Positions 44,906 to 55,300 of a DNA stretch of 64,000 nucleotides are shown here, one piece after another; within the stretch, counting starts at the first letter, position 1; every line of letters begins with the position of its first letter. Under the pieces are notes generated by a model. That model did not search any database, was not told the origin of the DNA, and worked only from the letters and a program-made list of their open reading frames with translations. This DNA is from Lonicera japonica (lineage: Eukaryota; Streptophyta; Magnoliopsida; Dipsacales; Caprifoliaceae). The DNA lies in contig JAKCWG010000326.1 of the NCBI GenBank assembly GCA_021464415.1, positions 1 to 64,000 on the forward strand. The letters are read 5' to 3'. The position numbers were made by a program, and so were the translations under genes.

Positions 44906-46942
44906 TGTCACACCCAAACAATAAAAATAATACTAGAAAATATTTATAACTCACACACATAAGGATGTCTAGTCAAATACATAAAATAAGACTAGTACAA
45001 TAAACAAAAATGACGTAGTGTCTTTTTCTATAAACCGTCCCACCCATCCTAGACCTGGCAGTGAACATCCTTTCTTGATACCTGTAACGAGAAACATATA
45101 TAAAGGTATGAGCTATAGGCTCAGTGAATGCATCACTTTCCTCATCAGTAATCTGTAAAAGTATATATATATATACACACATATCATATATAATCACATT
45201 CAATTCTCATCATCTAGCCATCATATAAAGCATCAAATGTACCACACACATAACCGCTCTATAGCCTCAATTATTAGGCATCAAGCATCGATTCCATATA
45301 AACATCCTCTAGCCCTATATATACTGGGCATCAGATGTATCACATACATAACCGCTCTATAGCCTTAATTATTAGGCATCAAGCATTCATTCCATATACA
45401 CATCCTCTAGCCCTATAAATATTGGGCATCAGATGTATCATAAACATAACCGCTCTATAGCCTTAATTATTAGGCATCAAGCATCCATTCCATATACACA
45501 TCCTCTAGCCCTATAAATACTGGGCATCAGATGTATCATAAACATAACCGATCTATAGCCTTAATTATTAGACATCAAGCATCCATTCCATACTCTTCTT
45601 TCAATCAAGTCACAACTCAACTCCACTTTACCAAGCATCATAATATCAACATACATATTTTATACCACCCTTCACATTTATACCTTCAAATGTATATAAA
45701 TTTCAAGTGAGTACACTCACCTCAAGTCCACACCAACGTAGTTTCAAGTTCTATTTTCTCGGTGCTTTAGAAGTATCTGTTCCTTCACCTACCAATCTAA
45801 CATAATTAGTAGTCCAATTCTACATCAAAATAATCATTTACAAGTGTGAAAAATATACTAACAATTACACAAATGTATACCCTTTTATACTTGTTAATTT
45901 ACAACACATTACAACCTTTCAGAATTAGGTGCAGTCCGAATCTCTTGCACAGATTAGGTACTTTCCGTTGTCTGATCATTCTCAAATTTTTATAGTAGTT
46001 ACACAATATGTCTATAAACAATATTCTAGAATTTGCGCATCATCCAACGGCTAAAACATCGGATATTCATCAAACAACTCAGTACAAACATGTTGTCCAG
46101 AATATAACGTATGACAATAGTCCAACTTCACGGATTAAACTGTACCAATTGGCTGAGATCCAGGTGCTCTACCATATATTTCTGGAAAGATCTGTGTGTC
46201 TACTTTTTAATGCAATTTACGGTGTATAAATCGGAATTTTCTACAAGGAGTTATAGCAATTCTCCCACAGGGACACCAATCTGCCAAAATTACGAATTTA
46301 TAGATTTTTAGCATGATTTCTACTTATATCATCTATTATCGTCTCTTCATGATCAAAAAAAATTAATTATATTATCACAACACACAAGAATACTAAGAAA
46401 CAAATTCAAAACCATCTTTCAATCATAATTTTTCAATTTGAATTGCTACAAACACAATAAAAAGATGATTAAAAACATAAATAGCATAGTTTAAACTTAC
46501 CAAAATTTAATCCTCCAATTTTCCTTATTTTTCTCTTCTTCTTCCTCTTTTCCTCTTCCTCTCTCTGTTTTTCTCTATTTTTTCTCGTGTTTCTCTTGAT
46601 TTCCCATAATATCAATGACCCCAATCAAACATATATAAGTTCATTTAAATACTACCCCCTCAACTTCTAGTTCACAGAACTAAATCCACTTATATAATTC
46701 ATTTTCAAATAAGTCCCTCATGAATTATTATTCTAACATAAGTTCATATAATATAAACAAACTTAACTCACATTCTTCCTACAAAATCAAACAACGTGGC
46801 AAAATGAAAAATTCCACTATTCACCACACATTAGGAATAAATTGATATTATCAAATGCACAAACATGATTGTAAATACCAATAAATATTTAAACATGTTT
46901 AAATGACACTAAAATATTTGTTTTAAGATTCGGAATGTCACA
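44906..46942. mobile_element. solo LTR of another retrotransposon family
   Basis: 2037 bp, starting TGTCACACCC and ending GGAATGTCACA, with a perfect target duplication AGTAC (44901-44905, 46943-46947). No PBS, coding region or second LTR. It interrupts PMD exon 4 of element B. TGTCACACCC/GTGTGACA-type ends are common in plant Ty3/gypsy LTRs. The orientation was not settled. Confidence 0.85.
45230..45600. repeat. 98-bp tandem repeat inside the solo LTR
   Basis: About four units of 97-98 bp (GCATCAGATGTATCAYA ... CCATATACACATCCTCTAGC). Confidence 0.8.
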
Positions 46943-48701
46943 AGTACGGCCTTCATTTTTATTTGGGCGAGAGGGTCATTCGCCAGCAGTGGCCTTGAGT
47001 TCCTTCATTCCTGCCAGTTCTGCTGAGGCGGACGGGCGAGATCGACCCAGTGACGGTGCATGCGTTGGTCGACGGGCTCGGTTTTCAGACGTTCACCGAG
47101 GAGGGAGATTATGTTGCCTTCGCTGTCTGTTACTTGATGAGGGAGCAGAAGGGGACTCAAGGGCGGGTCTTCTATGAGAGGTACTAGGCGTTGGGAGGCG
47201 ATCCCAACTACATACGAGGACAGACTTATTTGTCCAGGACGGTCCCCGATCATCTATCACCTGTCCCCGATCAGAGGGACAATATTCTAGATTTTGACGA
47301 TGAGGACCCCGAGGGGGAGAGGGGTATTCCTGCTGGTGGAGATGATAGACTTGCGGGAGGCGAGGGAGGTGGAGCAGCGGCGATTCCAGAGTAGCCGCCT
47401 CAGACGACGCCTAAAGAGGAGCAGCATGCTGAGGGTTTCGAGTTTCCTAGCGGTCCGTCGGTATCCCCGGGGGTAGTTTTTGATGTTGCTGAGGCTGTTG
47501 AGAGAGGGGGAGCAGCTTTTTCTGAGCAGTCTAGGGAGCCTGAGGACTTCGGGGCCGATTATGAGTAGTTTGGGCGAACCCCTCCTGCTGCTGCCACCAC
47601 TCCTTCTAGCGGGGTCCCGCATCTGAGAGCGACTGCCATTGCTAATCCTCTGGGTGTCCATACCTATGCCACGCTGACCCTTCTTGCATCGGCTGCTATG
47701 GGCCCTCTGGCCCGCTCTCCTGGTCTTGGTGATTCTTCTTCCCGGCCCCCTGTTCCTGATCTGTGAGGAGGGTGGGTCTACTTATGCGGCAGTACCGGCG
47801 GGTCCATCCGTTCCTTTGGTGGATATCCCATCCCTTCCTCGGGATATTACCTACGTTGGTACCGATCTTCGCCGCTATACCGTGCCTGAGTATCCTTTAC
47901 CCGGAGATACTTTTGATTATCTGGGCGATCGCGTGGGTGACGAGGTATGCCCCTTCTTTTCTGTCTTCTGCTGTTCTTTTATATTTGTTTATTTTAAAAA
48001 TGTGCTAATTCCCTCTCTTATGTCTTTTGCAGCGGGTGAGTGTTCGTGCAGCAGATCTGAGAGCTCTACATGCCCAGTACCTCTACAACTGGAACCTCCT
48101 CCAGTTCGTTGGTCGGGACCCCACGGCGTACATGCGCGATTACCAGAGGGCGATCGACATGTCTCCACGGGTGGATGACCCTCTATCCTCCTCTCGCGCT
48201 TGGACAGAGTCTCGGAGGAGCAGTAGCCGAACCTCCCGGCATTCACGGTCTTTAGTGATCCGCCCTACAGCTCCGGTTCAGTCGATGGGGCCCTCTCAGG
48301 CAGCAGTTCCTTCTCATTCGGATATCCCTGCAGTCAATCCTACTCCGGAGGAGGGTTCTGGTGATAGTGGGAGTGTGTCGAAGCGCGCTAGGATAGATTA
48401 GTTTTCCTGTATTTTGTTAGTTTTAGACATGTAGTTTTATTTTTTAGACATGTAGACATAGATTTAGTTTTGAAAACTGTTCTTTTATTGGATTTATGAA
48501 AAATCTTTATTTGTGTCTGATGATATACATTTATTCCCTATATGTGATAAAAAAAATATATTTATATGAATCAGTAATTTAGGAGCCATACCTTGTACTG
48601 CAAAAGAACATAGTGAGCACCAATGCATTCAAAAGTGATTCTTTTGGCAAAAATAACTCTTATGTGTAAGAAAGAAAAAATAGGGTTGCACCAAAGAGGA
48701 T

Positions 48702-48779
48702 TGTCGCGCGACAATCCCTCTTGGATATAGGTTTTTCGCGCGACAAACAGGTACAAGACCCTCTTTTTTGCTACAAATA
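48702..48779 (+). promoter_or_regulatory. promoter of antisense DUF7745-like gene (element B)
   Basis: An exact TGTCGCGCGACA is at 48702-48713 and a variant TTTCGCGCGACA at 48734-48745. The TATA site has decayed to CTACAAATA (48771-48779). The layout matches 28886-28963. Confidence 0.6.
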
Positions 48780-48942
48780 CACCCATCCTCCTTCCTTCAT
48801 CCCCACACCTTTCCCAAAATGTCTTCTTATCACACAAATTTGATTTTTCTTATGTTGAAGTTCGAGATACTCTGATATCTTCTGAGAATGGCCTGAACTT
48901 TGGTGCATTCAGTCCTTTAGCAAGCTGGTGTCATCGTCCTGT

Positions 48943-49489
48943 TGACGCGGACAAGGCTACATGGGCTCAAATCAACTTGAGGAGGCCCATTAGAATAAAT
49001 TAGAAGCTTTATTTTTAAGTAGTTTTAATTATAAGAATTATTTCCTTATTTAATTAGGAATGTTTTCATTATTTAATTAGGAATATTTTCCTTAGTCAAT
49101 TAGGATTTAGATTAGTAGTTTCCTTATTGTGTTTAGATTAGTATTTTCCTTATTCTATTTGGATTAGTATTTTCTACACCCTATTTAAAGGGGGGTTCAT
49201 TGTTTTATTTTATGATCTAAGACTTTATTCATAATAATATTGAGTGATTTTAATCCTCTTTGGTTCTTCACGAACTACTTGAACTTATCGGTTTGTCCGT
49301 GGCGTTCATCCGACTTATCAATCGGTATTCCGCACCCGATTGTGGCGTCTTCGTTTCAACCAGAATCTGATTGTAGAAACGGTCCGAGTTCTTAATTTGC
49401 TACGGTTTTCGTGTGTATCTGTGTCAAGGTTCGCACAACCAATTCGTTGTGTTTGCGGGTTTCGTGCGATATCACCGTAGGTCGTATCA
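48943..49489 (+). repeat. 5' LTR of NA2
   Basis: TGACGCGGACAAGG...GTAGGTCGTATCA. Shares about 300 bp (from GATCTAAGACTTTATTC on) with NA1 LTRs. Confidence 0.92.
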
Positions 49490-49828
49490 GTTGGTATCAG
49501 AGGGTAGCTTCTACATTCAGGTTTTTCTATCTTTTTATTTCTTGTTCTTGTTAAAGAGTCAATTTGGTTCCAAAAAAAAAAAAAGTTCCAATTTTTAATT
49601 TTTTTCAAAAAAAAAATAAAAAAATTCCCGCTGGTTGTCGAAAATTGTGTTTTTTCGCTATCGAAACAGCCTCGGATCGCCCTGATTTTCCGCGCAATTA
49701 TTTTAATTTTTTGTTCCGAACAACATATTCGAAAATCAGCCTGGTCCAACGGTGCAATCAAAAGTTAGAGCAGTTTTACGATAACACCTGCAAAAAAAAA
49801 AAAAAAGTGTGATTTGCAATTTAAAGTT

Positions 49829-50704
49829 ATGGATGATTCAAAATTGATTACCGAGGCTTTCATTGTTGAGGTGAGAAAGGTCTTTAGAGAGGAATTTGAT
49901 CCACTTCATAAGCGGTTGGCAAAAGTTTGTAAAAATCTAGATCAAGTTGAGAAGAGACAAGTCAAGCTATCACATAATGATCCTAATGGGAGAAGGAGAA
50001 TTCAACCTAGAAAAAATAAGGTTGAAGATGATTGGGATCCGGGAATTGAATTCAACATGATGGGCAGCTTAGAGTCATGTCCGAATGCAACCTTTTGCGA
50101 ATCAAATCAATGTAAAGAGGAGGAGAAGGAAGCCATATCCAAGCCATTATCAAATAATGAACTAGAATCTAATTTTAAGCCATCAATGGAGGATGAAGAG
50201 AGTGATCTACAATGCGAATTGTTGGATGCAAGCATAGTTCCAAGTGTGCAAGTGAAAGAAGATGAAGTACAGCGAGAAGATATCGTTCAAGTACAAAACA
50301 TCATGCATGATATTGATCAAATTGAAAGCTTGGATTTGAAGATTGTTCAAATTGAGCATATCGATTTCATTGGCGTTGATAAGTTTGACATTCATCCGAA
50401 TTACGAGCTAGTTAACTTCTTCAACAAATTGAGAAAAATTGAATTATTGCATGGCAAGAAGTTTGATGAGTTTCGAGAGGTAATGAATTTCAAGCATCGT
50501 AAATATTCGAAGTACTTGTTCTATTGGCATGGAAGATATCAAGCTTCGAAGAGGCATTCAAGGATTAATTTTGTCGAAAAGTGGGTGATTTGTGTACAAC
50601 CTAACACGGATTTGAGGGCAAATCCTTTTCAAGAGGAGGGGAATGACGCGGACAAGGCTACATGGGCTCAAATCAACTTGAGGAGGCCCATTAGAATAAA
50701 TTAG
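49829..50704 (+). CDS. unknown protein of NA2, with EHIDFIGVD motif
   Basis: ATG at 49829 (MDDSKLITEAF) gives about 291 residues. The N-terminus is helical and charged (VRKVFREEFDPLHKRLAKV); the middle is acidic. The block EHIDFIGVDKFDIHPN then FFNKLRKIELLHG matches NA1. The end (DLRANPFQEEGND) resembles the C-termini of plant Ty3/gypsy and copia polyproteins, and the frame runs into the 3' LTR at 50644. The N-terminal halves of NA1 and NA2 share only short segments (ESNxCKEEEK, PNAxxxES), so the motif is under the strongest constraint. Function unknown. Confidence 0.65.
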   Translation: MDDSKLITEAFIVEVRKVFREEFDPLHKRLAKVCKNLDQVEKRQVKLSHNDPNGRRRIQPRKNKVEDDWDPGIEFNMMGSLESCPNATFCESNQCKEEEKEAISKPLSNNELESNFKPSMEDEESDLQCELLDASIVPSVQVKEDEVQREDIVQVQNIMHDIDQIESLDLKIVQIEHIDFIGVDKFDIHPNYELVNFFNKLRKIELLHGKKFDEFREVMNFKHRKYSKYLFYWHGRYQASKRHSRINFVEKWVICVQPNTDLRANPFQEEGNDADKATWAQINLRRPIRIN

Positions 50705-51190
50705 AAGCTTTATTTTTAAGTAGTTTTAATTATAAGAATTATTTCCTTATTTAATTAGGAATGTTTTCATTATTTAATTAGGAATATTTTCCTTAGTCAA
50801 TTAGGATTTAGATTAGTAGTTTCCTTATTGTGTTTAGATTAGTATTTTCCTTATTCTATTTGGATTAGTATTTTCTACACCCTATTTAAAGGGGGGTTCA
50901 TTGTTTTATTTTATGATCTAAGACTTTATTCATAATAATATTGAGTGATTTTAATCCTCTTTGGTTCTTCACGAACTACTTGAACTTATCGGTTTGTCCG
51001 TGGCGTTCATCCGACTTATCAATCGGTATTCCGCACCCGATTGTGGCGTCTTCGTTTCAACCAGAATCTGATTGTAGAAACGGTCCGAGTTCTTAATTTG
51101 CTACGATTTTCATGTGTATCTGTGTCGAGGTTTGCACAACCAATTCGTTGTGTTTGCGGGTTTCGTGCGATATCACGGTAGGTCGTATCA
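50644..51190 (+). repeat. 3' LTR of NA2
   Basis: 547 bp, nearly identical to 48943-49489; the few differences are mostly C/T or G/A. Confidence 0.92.
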
Positions 51191-52365
51191 CCTGTAGATT
51201 TTTCCTTTTTGTTAGGCGCTTTGTATTTTTGAAGCCCTGCGGATCATCTTTTCCGTTTCGGGCTAGATGAGCTCTGCCCGATTTATGAGGAGTTTTTCTG
51301 GCTGTTGCGTTCTGACGTTCGTCTCCCGATGGCTGTTCCCAAAGAAGAAATCGGTCCTCGAGATATGCTGATCGCTCTGTTAGCCATTCCCCAAGCGGCT
51401 TGTGATGGTTTTATTATCGACGGGTTTCTTGACCTCCATAAAATGGTGAGATTCTTTCATCGTTATGAAGGGAGAGCCTTTTATAGCGTGGGGCGTACTG
51501 CAGCAGCCTTGATCTATCTTGTTTCTGATATGCTACTGGTAACGGGCTCTTCCCGTGTCGATCCGACTATTATGAGTTTGATTTATCATGCTAGGAATGG
51601 GGAGTCTATAGTGCCCATCATTCTTGCAGAGACTCTGAACGGCCTAGATGATCTTCAAAGGGGAGCTTCACCCTTCTTCAGGGGAAGTTCGCGTTTACTA
51701 TACATGTGGCTATTGGAGCGTTTTCGATCGGTGGGTTTCAACGGGGTTCGGCTTGATAACCTGACACACTTCTTTCGTCGTCCCCCTCTTTGGTGCTTTG
51801 ACCATGTCTTCCTCTGATTGGACGGTGTGGTTTTTGGAGAATTTTTGGGCTATTCGGTGGAACATTCCTTGGTGGAAACTGAGGCCGATGGTGCTTAGTA
51901 CCGGGGGGGCAGAATTACGTTTGGCTCCGTGGGCTCTGGTTCACCTCCTTTTATCTCTAAGGACGTCTTCTTCGGTAGTTCAACGTTCCTCAATACATTC
52001 CCCTTGGCCTGAAAAACTTCTCTTTCGAGTCTAAGTTTGTGACCCGGCATATTTCTTTATCAGTGGAGAGAATATGGCGTGCTCGATTAACTCGTCACTT
52101 CTCAGGTTGGCCACTGAGGACCCTGCTTGGCCAACCCCTAGGGATTAGGTTTTTCTGTATGCCATATCTCTTTTGTAATTTCTGGTGTTCTGAACCACCT
52201 TAATAATATATGAAGGACTTTTTATGGGAAGTAAATTTCTTTACAGTGTTTAAACCGGGCCTGAAGTCACTTCTCAGGTTGCCTACGTTCCCCTTTTGAT
52301 TTTTCAAAAACACAAGTTTGAGTTGGGGCTCAGGTTTACGTAGTTCTTATCTATACATATTATAT

Positions 52366-55300
52366 CTATTGGTAATACTTCTTCAATCGATCCATGTTGA
52401 CTGGTGAATGCAGTTATTGTCCGTCTAAGTCAGCGAGTATGGCGGCACCCCCTGTATAAAACTCTTTGACGATGTATGGCCATGTCCACTTCTGCCCGAA
52501 CTTCCCTCTTGGGTCTCTTGCCGGTTCTCGAATTTCTTTCAATATGATGTCGTTTTCATTGATACCCCAAGTTTTTACTTTCTGGTCAAATGCTCGAGCG
52601 ATTCTCTTCTGATACCCTTGGTGGTGGTATGCGGCTTTCAATCTCTTCTCATCTAACAATGCCAGCTCGTTATAACGTGCCTGGACCCACTCCAGCTCAT
52701 TTACTTGCTTCTCTAGCATTATTCTGAGGGAGGGGACCTCTAATTTAACAGGGAGGACTGGTTCCATCCCATATGTAAAGGAAAATAGGGTTGCCCCGGT
52801 AGAGACCCTCTCAGTGGTGCGGTATCCCCACAATGCATATGGTAATTTTTTGAGCTAGTCTCGACAGGTGTCGGTCATCTTGCTTAGGATATTCTTCAGA
52901 TTTTTATTGGCAGCCTCAACTGCCCCATTGGTTTGTGGTCTGTATGGCGAGGATCTGTGTCGGGTAATACCATATTCCTCCATGACTGTATTAGCCTCTC
53001 ATTCGAAGTGGGTGCCGTTGTCCGAGATGATCACATATGGGACCCCATACCGGCATATGATATTTCGTCTGATGAATCGGGCAACCTTCATGGCGTCAAG
53101 GGTTTGGAAAGACTCGGCCTCTACCCATTTGGTGAAGTAGTCGATGGCCATTAGTATAAATTCATGGCCGTTGCTGGCTTTGGGCGAAATCTTCCCAATG
53201 ATGTCGATTCCCCAGGTTGCGAAAGGCCAGGGAGCAGTCATGTTGTACAACTCTTTTGGAGGAAGTTTCTAAGACTTGGCGTAGATTTGGCACTTGTGAC
53301 AACGGCGTACGTGGTTAACGTAGTCGTTCTGCAGGGTAGACCAATAATAACCTTGTCTGATGATTTTACGGTCAAGTGTATGACCGCTCATATGAGGTCC
53401 ACAATCGCCCCCATGTATCTGATCCATCATTTTGACAGATTCTTCTTCAGTGAGACATTGAAGATGGGTCCCGTCGTAATTTCTCTTATACAGCCTTCCA
53501 GCACAAAGTATGAACCCTGATGCTAATCTTTTGAGTGTGACCCGCGTCCTTTTGTCTGTTTGTTCGGGATACCGATGATTCTTCAATAGGTTCCAGATGT
53601 CATAAAACCAAGTGGTTGAGTCCCCATTCTTTTCATTCTCTACCTCCAGGGCCATGCAGTGTGCTGGTCCCGATCTTCTTTGTACGGTAAAAGTTATTTC
53701 TTCCATCCCCTCCGGGATATCGATCATAGATGCCAGGGTTGCTAGTGCGTCAGCAAAACTGTTTTGTGACCTGGGGACATAGTAAAACTCCGAATGCTCA
53801 AATATTCCAGCGAAATCCTCTAGTCGGGCGAGGTATGGTACTAACTTCTCATCTCTGATCTTCTATTCTTTTAGCACTTGGTGGACTACTAATGCCAAAT
53901 CTCCGTACACTTGTATTCTCCTTATACCCCTTTGGAGTGCGATCTCTAATCCAATTATACAGGCTTCATACTCAGCCATATTGTTGGTACAGAAAAAGTC
54001 TAGACGATATGATACCGGAGAGTGAGCTTGGTCTAGAGAGACTAACAAGATGCCTATTCCATTCCCATTTCGGTTGGCGGCCCCGTCAAAGTATAATTTC
54101 CAGTCTTTATCGATCTCAACATTCATGATAGTTTCATCTGGGAACTCGGCTTCTTCTAACATGTCCCGTAATATTGGATTGTGGGCCAGGTAATCAGCTA
54201 TGATCTTGCCTTTGACTACCTTCTGGATCATGTAGGTGATGTCGAATTCAGAGAGTAGGAATAACCATTTTACCATACAGTTTGAGAGAGCTGGTTTCTC
54301 GAAGAGGTATTTCAGCGGGTCTATTCGTGATGCCAGGATGACTGGAAAAACTAGCATGTAGTGCCGTAGTTTCTGTGTTACCCAAACAAGAGCGGTGCAT
54401 GATTTCTCCAATGGCGTGTAGTTTATCTTGAATGGGGACAATTTTTTCCTGATGTAGTAGATGGCCTGTTCTTTTCGGGTATCAATCACATGTTGGGCTA
54501 GCATGGCTCCTGCAGTCGAATCGATGACTGTTAGATATAGGATTAGTGGTAGTCTGGTCTGTGGTGGGGCTAATACTGGGGGATTAGAGAGGTAGTCTTT
54601 GATTCTATCAAAAGCCTCCTGGCACTGATCGTCCTATTCTCCTGGTGAAGACTTCCTTAGGAGTTTGAAGATGGGTTCGCAAGTCTGAGTAAGTTGAGAG
54701 ATGAACCTGCTGTTGTACTATAAATTACCCAAAAATCCCCGGACTTCTTTCTCGGTACGAGGCTCGGGCATATCTCGGATAGCTCGAACCTTGGCAGGGT
54801 CTACTTCGATCCCCTTTTTACTGACGACATAGCCCAGGAGTTTTCTTTTGGTTACTCCGAACACACATTTCTGCAGATTGAGCCTCATCTGGTACTGGCG
54901 GAGGTGGTCAAAAAAGGCTCGTAAGGCTGGTACATGGCCTTCCCTCTCCTTTGAGTTAATTATCATGTCGTTCACATATACTTCTACTTTTTTGTGGATC
55001 ATGTCGTGAAAAAATAGTTGTAGCTGCCCTCTGATATGTTGCCCCGACATTCTTTAGCCCGAATGGCATAACGGTGTAGTAATATGTTCCCCATGGTGTG
55101 ATAAATTTTGTTTTCTCTTGGTGATCTGGGTGCATCTTGATCTGATTATACCCGGCGAAACCATCTACAAATGACTTCAAGGCATGGTTGGCGGTATTAT
55201 CTACTATCAAATCAATGTTGGCTAATGCAAAATCGTCTTTTGGGCAAGCTTTTTTAAGATCTCGGTAATCTACACACATGCGGACCTTCCCATTTGTCTT

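Larger units (their letters stand above)
39686..48401 (+). pseudogene. PMD gene of element B, multiply interrupted
   Basis: Exon pieces match element A: 39686-39919, 40867-41135, 44103-44454, 44550-44723, 44810-44905 with 46948-47944, and 48033-48401. All four introns keep their positions. The first codons are cut off by LTR 2, exon 2 by a small LTR element, and exon 4 by a solo LTR. About 45-50 bp next to the exon 2 insertion are missing. Several stops occur in exon 4 (for example in the segments near 46995, 47187 and 47394). The C-terminus ends SVSKRARID, like element A, supporting a real conserved tail. Useful mainly as a guide to the ancestral PMD reading frame. Confidence 0.8.
48943..51190 (+). 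mobile_element. small non-autonomous LTR element NA2
   Basis: 2248 bp with two 547-bp LTRs (48943-49489, 50644-51190), TG...CA ends and a perfect target duplication CCTGT (48938-48942, 51191-51195). PBS TGGTATCAGAGG is at 49492-49503 and polypurine AAGAGGAGGGGAA at 50631-50643. It is related to NA1 through the R-U5 half of the LTR and the encoded protein, but has a different U3. The LTRs differ at about five sites, so it is young. Confidence 0.93.
48819..52148 (+). pseudogene. DUF7745-like gene of element B, interrupted by NA2
   Basis: ATG at 48819, then a one-base loss near 48836 shifts frame. Coding matches element A up to 48942, stops at NA2, and resumes at 51196 (SFLLGALYF region) with a long open stretch 51305-51817. 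A frameshift near 51785-51800 and a deletion before 52109 follow. The end TEDPAWPTPRD-TAG at 52146-52148 matches the extended C-terminus proposed for element A, which supports calling TAA 30128 premature. Confidence 0.75.
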
